Shown here piece by piece: positions 57,169-64,000 of a stretch of DNA of 64,000 nt; the stretch's first letter is position 1; each line of letters opens with the position of its first letter. The stretch is from positions 1,758,301 to 1,822,300 of the forward strand of contig NZ_LBMT01000001.1 of the NCBI RefSeq assembly GCF_002005545.1, read 5' to 3'. The stretch is from Streptococcus mitis. GTDB lineage: Bacteria; Bacillota; Bacilli; Lactobacillales; Streptococcaceae. Below the pieces are notes generated by a model that saw nothing but the letters and a program-made list of their open reading frames with translations, did no database searches and was not told where the DNA came from. Position numbers and translations under genes: made by a program.

Positions 57169-57218
57169 TCTTTCTATTTATAATTTCGAGGATTTTTCCT
57201 CAATTTTTGATAGGTTCT

Positions 57219-57325
57219 TATACTCAATGAAAATCAAAGAGCAAACTAGGAAACTAGCCGCAGGCTGTACTTGAGTACGACAAGGCGACGTTGACGCAGT
57301 TTGAAGAGATTTTCAAAGAGTATTA
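57219..57325 (-). repeat. BOX element between livJ and livH
   Basis: Plus strand TATACTCAATGAAAATC to TTTTCAAAGAGTATTA, no boxB, TA at both ends. It lies within the liv transcript if livJ and livH are co-transcribed. Confidence 0.92.
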
Positions 57326-57331
57326 AACATC

Positions 57332-57368
57332 GAAACAGGGAGTGAGTCAGAGGCTCATTCCCTATTTC
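57332..57368 (-). promoter_or_regulatory. Intercistronic stem-loop after livJ
   Basis: Minus-strand GAAATAGGGA...TCCCTGTTTC plus an inner TGAG / CTCA, 7-base loop, 12 bases after the livJ stop. No T run, so probably an mRNA-stabilising or partial attenuation structure rather than a full terminator. Confidence 0.6.
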
Positions 57369-57380
57369 AACATTTTTCTA

Positions 57381-58541
57381 TTATGGTTTTACAACTTCTG
57401 CTGCTTCAACCTTACCATTGTTCATGGTCATCATGTAAGCAGTTTTGACTGTGTTGTGGTCTGCATCGAAGCTTGTTTGACCAGTTACACCTTCAAAGTC
57501 TTTTGTTTTAGCAAGGTTATCCTTGATTTCACCAGAGTTTTTAGCACCTTTTGCTGCGTTTGCTACAAGGTGAACTGAGTCATAAGCCAAGGCTGCAAAT
57601 GTTGAAGGCTCTTCATTGTACTTAGCACGGTATGCGTCAAGGAAGGCTTTTGCTTTAGCCGAAACTTCTACAGTAGTTGAGAAGCCTGAGATAAAGTAAA
57701 TGTTTGATGCTTTTTCAGCAGTTGCTTGTTGTACAAACTCTTCACCGTTGAATCCATCACCACCAACGATTGGTTTGTCAATTCCCATACCACGCGCTTG
57801 GTTTACAATTTTACCAGCTTCAGTGTAGTAACCTGGGACGATGATAGCATCAAAGTCTTTCCCTTTCATTTTTGTAAGGGCTGCTTGGAAGTCTGTGTCA
57901 CCTGCTACGAAAGTTTCATCTGCAACGATTTCACCTTTGTAAGCTTCACGGAAGGCTTTGGCAATACCTTTAGCATAGTCGCTGGCATTGTCAGTGTAAA
58001 GAACAACTTTCTTAGCTTGCAATTTTTCAGAAACATAGTTTGAGATAATTTTTCCTTGGAAGCTATCTTGGAAAGTTCCGATAAAGAGGTAATCTTGACC
58101 TTTAGTCAATCCATCTTGCGTCGCACTTGGTGAGATCAATGGAACACCTGCTTTTGTAGCGTTTGCTACCGCAGCTGCAGTTGCACCAGATGTCGCAGGT
58201 CCTACGATTGCTGATACTTTAGATTGGGTTACAAGGTTAGTTGTTACTGAAGCCGCCTCAGCTGTTTCAGACTTGTTATCTTTATCAACTACTTCGATTT
58301 GTTTTCCATCGATACCACCTGCTGCATTGATTTCATCAACGGCAAGTTGGGCACCTTTTTGTTCAGATGTACCGTAGGCTGCTACAGCACCAGTTTCCTC
58401 GAAGTTAAATCCGATTTTGATTGTCTTTTCCTCTACTGAGTTACCAGCAGCGTTTGACGCTCCAGACTTCACTTCTCCACAGGCTGCAAGAAGTGCTACA
58501 CTTGCAAGCGCCACAAACGATAGGGCAAATTTTTTCTTCAT
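57381..58541 (-). CDS. livJ: Branched-chain amino acid binding lipoprotein LivJ
   Basis: 386 residues. Signal peptide with lipobox LAAC (Cys21), then a type 1 periplasmic-binding fold (about 38-385) beginning IKIGFNFEETGAVAAYG and including SAIVGPATSGATAAAV. Delivers Leu/Ile/Val to LivHM. First gene of the operon with a strong promoter at 58584-58612. Confidence 0.95.
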   Translation of the reverse strand: MKKKFALSFVALASVALLAACGEVKSGASNAAGNSVEEKTIKIGFNFEETGAVAAYGTSEQKGAQLAVDEINAAGGIDGKQIEVVDKDNKSETAEAASVTTNLVTQSKVSAIVGPATSGATAAAVANATKAGVPLISPSATQDGLTKGQDYLFIGTFQDSFQGKIISNYVSEKLQAKKVVLYTDNASDYAKGIAKAFREAYKGEIVADETFVAGDTDFQAALTKMKGKDFDAIIVPGYYTEAGKIVNQARGMGIDKPIVGGDGFNGEEFVQQATAEKASNIYFISGFSTTVEVSAKAKAFLDAYRAKYNEEPSTFAALAYDSVHLVANAAKGAKNSGEIKDNLAKTKDFEGVTGQTSFDADHNTVKTAYMMTMNNGKVEAAEVVKP

Positions 58542-58583
58542 CTTTTTTTGTCTCCTTATTTCTTAAATAAATAGCATGTTAAG

Positions 58584-58612
58584 AATATACCGAATTATCA
58601 GAAAATTGTCAA
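58584..58612 (-). promoter_or_regulatory. Promoter of livJ
   Basis: Minus-strand TTGACA, 17-base spacer, TATATT; the -35 box overlaps the last codons of ylbG. Confidence 0.8.
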
Positions 58613-58896
58613 CACTTTTCTTGAACTTTTTCGATGATAACGTTTTCCTCTCGATGAAGATTGCCCACAAAGGGTGTTTCCAGCTCTTGGATATGACAAA
58701 CTCTGACTTTTTTGATAAACTTTTCCTTGCTCAAGCGCCCGACCAATTGCTCCACTTCTTGAGTTGGAACATAAAGCTGTAAGTAACGATGTTTCTTGGA
58801 ATGATAGGTAATATCTCCATAATCCTGCAGTTTTTTGGCATCACGATTATAGTAAAGATAGATAATCAAGCCAGATCGATTGACTTTTTCAAACAT
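58609..58896 (-). CDS. ylbG: YlbG-family protein (DUF2129)
   Basis: 95 residues, [20 protein letters not shown] near the start and [15 protein letters not shown] in the middle; small cytoplasmic protein of unknown function. It lies 78 bases after clpP and immediately before the livJ promoter. Confidence 0.85.
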   Translation of the reverse strand: MFEKVNRSGLIIYLYYNRDAKKLQDYGDITYHSKKHRYLQLYVPTQEVEQLVGRLSKEKFIKKVRVCHIQELETPFVGNLHREENVIIEKVQEKC

Positions 58897-58974
58897 GATA
58901 AATCCTCTTTCTAAGAAATCTCTCCCTATTATACCAAAAAAAGCAAACCCAGTCGAGTTTGCCTCCTTTGATTA

Positions 58975-59565
58975 TTAGTTCAATGAATTGTTGGCCATGA
59001 TTTCATCAATAAAGCCATATTCAAGTGTTTCTTGAGCACTCATCCAGTTATCGCGTTCTGCATCTGCATGGACTTTTTCGATTGACTGACCTGAATTTTC
59101 AGCCAAGATTTTTTCCAAGGTATTACGAGTTTTAAGTAAGTGTTCTGCAGCGATCGCCATATCAGTTTGTTGGGTACCACCACCTGTACCACCCATCGGT
59201 TGGTGGATCATGTATTCAGCATTTGGAAGCATGAAACGTTTGCCTTTTGCTCCACTTGATGCGATGACCGTCCCCATAGATGCAGCCATTCCCATAACAA
59301 TGGTTTGGACATCTGCCTTAATAAAGTTCATGGTATCAACGATTGCCAAACCAGCTGAAACGGAACCACCAGGTGTATTGACATAAAGGTAAATATCTTT
59401 TGTACTATCTTGGGCATCCAAGAAAAGCAATTGGGCAATAACAGAGTTGGCCATGTTGTCTTCAACTGGACCAGTCAGCATAATGATGCGGTCTTTGAGA
59501 AGACGTGAGTAAATATCGTAGGAACGTTCTCCACGGCTTGTTTGTTCAATAACTACAGGAATCAT
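58975..59565 (-). CDS. clpP: ATP-dependent Clp protease proteolytic subunit
   Basis: 196 residues. Catalytic Ser in [14 protein letters not shown], His in MIHQPMGG, Asp in the C-terminal [15 protein letters not shown]. Forms the double-ring protease used by ClpC, ClpE and ClpX. Promoter carries a CtsR box. Confidence 0.97.
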   Translation of the reverse strand: MIPVVIEQTSRGERSYDIYSRLLKDRIIMLTGPVEDNMANSVIAQLLFLDAQDSTKDIYLYVNTPGGSVSAGLAIVDTMNFIKADVQTIVMGMAASMGTVIASSGAKGKRFMLPNAEYMIHQPMGGTGGGTQQTDMAIAAEHLLKTRNTLEKILAENSGQSIEKVHADAERDNWMSAQETLEYGFIDEIMANNSLN

Positions 59566-59619
59566 TTATTTCTCCTTTTGAGTTTTATTTTTGTTGGTCA
59601 AATGACTGAAGATAAGACT

Positions 59620-59649
59620 ATTATAATATCTAGGTCAAAAAAGGTCAAA
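59620..59649 (-). promoter_or_regulatory. clpP promoter with CtsR operator
   Basis: Plus-strand heptad pair GGTCAAA-AAA-GGTCAAA (59633-59649), the CtsR box. Minus-strand TTGACC (-35) within it, 17-base spacer, TATAAT (59620-59625). A third single GGTCAAA lies at 59596-59602. Confidence 0.88.
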
Positions 59650-59737
59650 TTTTTGCTCTGTTTTCATTAGACAGAAACAAAAATTCAACCTCCTTTCGTG
59701 ACTGGAAATCCTTTTCCAAGTCAATCTCTTTTTAATT

Positions 59738-60367
59738 TTATTTTGTACCGAACAAGCGGTCTCCAGCATCTCCAAGACCTGGAACGATATAACCGTGTTC
59801 GTTCAAACGTTCATCCAAGGCTGCTGTAAAGATTTCTACATCTGGATGAGCTTCTTGAAGGGCTTTTACACCTTCTGGAGCAGATACAAGGCAGACAAAT
59901 TTGATATTTGATGCGCCACGTTTTTTAAGAGAATCAACAGCCAAGATTGCTGAGCCACCTGTTGCCAACATTGGGTCTACTACAAAAATTTGACGTTGGT
60001 CAATATCTTCAGGCAATTTCACCAAGTACTCAACTGGTTGAAGCGTTTCTTCATCACGGTACATACCGATGTGACCAACCTTAGCAGCTGGAACCAAGCT
60101 CAAGAGTCCATCAACCATTCCGATACCTGCACGCAAGATTGGAACGATGGCCAATTTCTTACCTGCCAATTGTTTTTGAACTGTTTTTGTGATTGGTGTT
60201 TCGATTTCCACATCTTCTAGTGGAAGATCACGAAGTACTTCATACCCCATCAACATTGCAATCTCATCTACTAGCTCACGAAAAGCTTTTGTAGAAGTAT
60301 CTGTACGACGCAAGATTGACAATTTGTGTTGAATCAGTGGATGATTAATAACTTCAATTTTTCCCAT
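59738..60367 (-). CDS. upp: Uracil phosphoribosyltransferase
   Basis: 209 residues from [17 protein letters not shown] at 60367, the longer frame being upstream of the ribosome site. PRPP-binding [10 protein letters not shown] and C-terminal [16 protein letters not shown]. Salvages uracil to UMP. Confidence 0.96.
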   Translation of the reverse strand: MGKIEVINHPLIQHKLSILRRTDTSTKAFRELVDEIAMLMGYEVLRDLPLEDVEIETPITKTVQKQLAGKKLAIVPILRAGIGMVDGLLSLVPAAKVGHIGMYRDEETLQPVEYLVKLPEDIDQRQIFVVDPMLATGGSAILAVDSLKKRGASNIKFVCLVSAPEGVKALQEAHPDVEIFTAALDERLNEHGYIVPGLGDAGDRLFGTK

Positions 60368-60400
60368 TTTTGGAATTCCTTCTTTCAATTTATTCTTCTT

Positions 60401-60409
60401 ATTATACCA
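60401..60409 (-). promoter_or_regulatory. Extended -10 promoter of upp
   Basis: Minus-strand TGgTATAAT, immediately after the comEB terminator; no clear -35 box. Confidence 0.65.
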
Positions 60410-60410
60410 A

Positions 60411-60437
60411 AAAACGGTTTAAAAATCTTTCTAAACC
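60411..60437 (-). terminator. Terminator of comEB
   Basis: Minus-strand stem GGTTTA / TAAACC with a 10-base loop, followed by CGTTTTTT. Confidence 0.65.
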
Positions 60438-60455
60438 ATTTATTTTTGATAATTT

Positions 60456-60923
60456 TTACATTAAATCCGCCTCTTTAAGAGCTGCCTGTACTGTCTCAAG
60501 TGGTAAATGGGTTAATTCTGTTCCCTTTTCTTGATAAAGGTATTGGGCGTAGTCATCCATTCGGTACTGGTTGATATAAACCACACGCTTACAACCGACC
60601 TGAAGCAATTGTTTGGTACAGTTCAGACAAGGAAAGTGGGTCACATAGGCTGTAAAGCCTTTAGGAACACCACGTTCTGCACCTTGAAGGATAGCATTGA
60701 CCTCAGCGTGAAGGGTGCGAACACAGTGTCCTTCAATGACTAGACATTCGTGGTCAATACAATGCTCGGTTCCTGACACTGAACCATTGTAACCAGTTGA
60801 AATTACCTTATTATCCTTAACCAGAATAGCACCCACTTTGGCACGTTTACAAGTGGAACGATTGGCAATTAGTAGAGCTTGGGCTGCAAAATACTCATCC
60901 CATGCTAGTCTTTTTTCAGTCAT
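60456..60923 (-). CDS. comEB: Cytidine/deoxycytidylate deaminase (ComEB-like)
   Basis: 155 residues. Zinc site HAEVNAI and PCLNC; CMP/dCMP deaminase type with GYNGSVSGTEHC. Makes dUMP for thymidylate; named ComEB after the B. subtilis competence locus, though its role in competence is doubtful. It lies 18 bases after the TetR gene on the same strand. Confidence 0.9.
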   Translation of the reverse strand: MTEKRLAWDEYFAAQALLIANRSTCKRAKVGAILVKDNKVISTGYNGSVSGTEHCIDHECLVIEGHCVRTLHAEVNAILQGAERGVPKGFTAYVTHFPCLNCTKQLLQVGCKRVVYINQYRMDDYAQYLYQEKGTELTHLPLETVQAALKEADLM

Positions 60924-60941
60924 ATGTCTTCTCCTTTTTCT

Positions 60942-61499
60942 CTATTTTTTAAAAAATGGTAACCGTAAATCCGCAATCTTTTCAGCTGGTACCTTCATGC
61001 CATCCTTGATCCATTTTAGAAGGACTGAGACGATGGCTGAACTCCAGAAGGAATGAAGATAAGAGCTGACACCTTTTGATTTTCCATGGTATTTTTCTAA
61101 AAATTCCTGCATGGCTTGGACAAAGATTTTTTCCAGATGGTAATCTAAGGCCAGTTGAATCACTCTGGCTTCCTTTCTTGCTTCTCGGAAAAGGTGAACC
61201 CAGACCAGATAAAGGTCTGTCTTTAAATCATAATGATGCAACTGTTCCATAATATTGTGGACAGTTCGTTTAAAGACACTTTCTAAAATCTCCTCTTTGG
61301 AATCATAATTGCGATAAAAGGCCGCACGAGAAACGCCTGCACGTTTGACCAATTCAGAAATACTAATCTTGGTCAAGTCCTTTTTTTCCAAGAGTTGCAA
61401 GAGAGCTGTTTCGATGGCTTCTCTGGTTAATAAATTGGATTCTTGGTTTGATTTTCTGAGATTTTCAAGAGACTTTTCAGAGATTCTACGTTCAGACAT
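60942..61499 (-). CDS. TetR family regulator
   Basis: 185 residues. HTH at about 40-65: ISELVKRAGVSRAAFYRNYD. The C-terminal part resembles the DhaS-type group, whose ligand varies. It leads the comEB gene and lies divergent to the degV gene; the targets are unknown and no palindrome stands out in the 120-base divergent gap. Confidence 0.85.
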   Translation of the reverse strand: MSERRISEKSLENLRKSNQESNLLTREAIETALLQLLEKKDLTKISISELVKRAGVSRAAFYRNYDSKEEILESVFKRTVHNIMEQLHHYDLKTDLYLVWVHLFREARKEARVIQLALDYHLEKIFVQAMQEFLEKYHGKSKGVSSYLHSFWSSAIVSVLLKWIKDGMKVPAEKIADLRLPFFKK

Positions 61500-61561
61500 A
61501 ACATTTTCTTTCTACTTGTCACAACAGACTGATGAGGCTTTTGTTTCAAGGGCTTTCATGA

Positions 61562-61567
61562 TATAAT
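61562..61567 (+). promoter_or_regulatory. Extended -10 promoter of the DegV gene
   Basis: TGaTATAAT (TG at 61559-61560); the -35 box is weak. The ATG is 56 bases downstream. Confidence 0.5.
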
Positions 61568-61623
61568 TGTAAAAAAAGACAGAACCTTTGTCAATGTATA
61601 ACTGGCAAAGATGGAGAATTTCT

Positions 61624-62469
61624 ATGACTTGGAAGATTATTGCTGACTCTGGTTGTGATTATCGTCAGCTAGCAACACCAGCTATTGATACGACCTTTGT
61701 GAGTGTTCCCTTAACCATCCAAGTAGCTGATCAGGTCTTTGTTGATGATGCTAGTCTTAACATTGATAAAATGATGGAAACCATGTATGCAACCGCAGAA
61801 GCTTCAAAATCAGCTTGTCCAAGTCCAGATGACTATTTGCGAGCATTTGAAGGAGCCAAAAACATTTTCCTAGTAACCATCACAGGTACTCTCTCTGGCA
61901 GTCACAATAGTGCTCAACTAGCAAAGAATATTTATCTGGAAGAACATCCTGACACTAAGATTCATGTAATTGATAGTTTGTCTGCTGGTGGAGAAGTTGA
62001 CTTGCTCGTAGAAAAATTGAATGACTTGATTGACCAGGGCTTATCTTTTGAAGAAGTGGTTGAAGCTATCACAGCTTATCAAGAAAAAACCAAGTTACTT
62101 TTTGTCCTAGCTAAAGTCGATAACTTGGTGAAAAACGGCCGTTTGAGCAAGCTTATCGGTACGGTCGTTGGCCTTCTCAATATCCGTATGGTTGGGGAAG
62201 CTAGTGAAACTGGAACCCTCGAATTGCTACAAAAAGCAAGAGGAACAAAGAAATCGATTCAGGCAGCCTATGAAGAGTTGATAAAAGCTGGATATGCTGG
62301 TGGTCGTATTGTCATGGCCCAACGCAATAACGAGAAATGTTGCCAACAGCTTTCAGACCGAATCCGTGAAAATTTCCCACAGGCGGATATTAAAATTCTC
62401 CCAACATCTGGTCTCTGCAGTTTCTATGCAGAAGATGGTGGTTTGCTGATGGGATATGAAATTGATTAA
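61624..62469 (+). CDS. DegV-family fatty acid-binding protein
   Basis: 281 residues from MTWKIIADSGCDYR at 61624 behind GGAG; the longer frame upstream has no ribosome site. DegV fold with SCDYR-like start, TITGTLSGSHNSAQLA and HVIDSLSAGGE. DegV/FakB-type proteins carry fatty acids to the kinase FakA; whether this one does is not shown. Single gene with its own terminator. Confidence 0.9.
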   Translation: MTWKIIADSGCDYRQLATPAIDTTFVSVPLTIQVADQVFVDDASLNIDKMMETMYATAEASKSACPSPDDYLRAFEGAKNIFLVTITGTLSGSHNSAQLAKNIYLEEHPDTKIHVIDSLSAGGEVDLLVEKLNDLIDQGLSFEEVVEAITAYQEKTKLLFVLAKVDNLVKNGRLSKLIGTVVGLLNIRMVGEASETGTLELLQKARGTKKSIQAAYEELIKAGYAGGRIVMAQRNNEKCCQQLSDRIRENFPQADIKILPTSGLCSFYAEDGGLLMGYEID

Positions 62470-62480
62470 TTGCATTCTTG

Positions 62481-63699
<1,219 letters not shown>

Positions 63700-63747
63700 A
63701 TCTAAATTATTCAATGGCTAAATCAGCCCCAAAAGAAAGGAAGTCCT

Positions 63748-64000
63748 TTGGAACATATTATCTTGTTAAGGGGAGTTACTCCTAATGGAAAAAATGCTAT
63801 CCCTAAAATGTCTTATCTAGTAGATATCTTGACAGAAGCTGGTTTTCAACAAGTTCGAACCTATATTCAAAGTGGAAATATTATTCTTGAAAGTAACTTA
63901 GCTCTCGAAGAAATACGAGAACAGGTTCATACTCTAATAAAGGAAAAGATTGGAGCCGATCTCAAAATAATCATTAAGAATAAGGATGATTTTGAAAACA
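63748..64000 (+). CDS. DUF1697 family protein, 5' part
   Basis: The window ends inside the gene. From the TTG at 63748 (AAGGAAG upstream) the frame reads EHIILLRGVTPNGKNAIPKM and then YLVDILTEAGFQQVRTYIQS, GNIILES. These are typical DUF1697 N-terminal features, although the family more often has RGINVGGKN. Function unknown. No ATG start is available in the reading frame near the ribosome site. Confidence 0.8.
   Translation, partial: MEHIILLRGVTPNGKNAIPKMSYLVDILTEAGFQQVRTYIQSGNIILESNLALEEIREQVHTLIKEKIGADLKIIIKNKDDFEN

Overview
The window reads as chromosome of a mitis-group Streptococcus (S. mitis, S. oralis, S. pseudopneumoniae or S. pneumoniae type). The protein set is typical of that group (SlrA-like rotamase, MecA, LCP protein, LicD family, liv operon, ComEB, CtsR-controlled clpP), the base composition is low-GC, and there are eight near-complete BOX elements carrying the boxA sequence classically used for pneumococcal BOX typing. 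No rRNA, tRNA, CRISPR array, prophage or intact insertion sequence was seen. Species cannot be fixed from sequence reading alone.

Layout. 0-3.5 kb: trmD/rimM, a BOX-disrupted MazG-like gene, khpA-rpsP, a second broken gene and a cyclophilin lipoprotein. 3.5-10.3 kb: a minus-strand housekeeping series (ABC-F protein, VanZ, rlmN, YutD, sodA, holA, pyrDA). 10.5-16.4 kb: gdhA, a TetR/oxidoreductase unit with a palindromic operator, rplJL behind an L10-type leader, and an amidohydrolase. 16.4-24.2 kb: a heterodimeric ABC exporter, msrAB, hom-thrB and mecA. 24.3-30.8 kb: an AT-rich surface-polymer (teichoic acid type) locus with a flippase, a GT2 glycosyltransferase, two LicD proteins and a polymerase-like membrane protein fused to a third LicD domain. 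30.9-41.9 kb: the shikimate/aromatic amino acid series (rlmI-like, aroD, aroE, aroB, aroC, tyrA, YlbF-like, aroA, aroK, pheA) ending in an LCP gene. 42.0-47.6 kb: an LtaS-like sulfatase, a small membrane protein, an IS200 remnant, a DEAD-box helicase and an endonuclease/phosphatase. 47.6-58.9 kb: a glucose-type PTS permease with a cre site, prfB-ftsE-ftsX, a CBS-domain protein, and the branched-chain amino acid transporter livJ-HMGF followed by a structured repeat array. 58.6-64 kb: YlbG, clpP, upp, comEB, TetR, DegV, an HI0933-type flavoprotein and the start of a DUF1697 gene.

How it fits together. Most genes are core metabolism and translation. The variable parts are the BOX elements and the polymer locus. 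In three places an old gene can be rebuilt base by base by removing a BOX element of 105-106 bp together with one copy of a TA dinucleotide. In those cases BOX destroyed a MazG-like gene, separated a hypothetical gene from its start, and rewrote the C-terminus of the SlrA-like lipoprotein. The most unusual coding feature is the polymerase-LicD fusion. The most unusual non-coding feature is a three-unit repeat with paired hairpins and compensatory changes downstream of livF.
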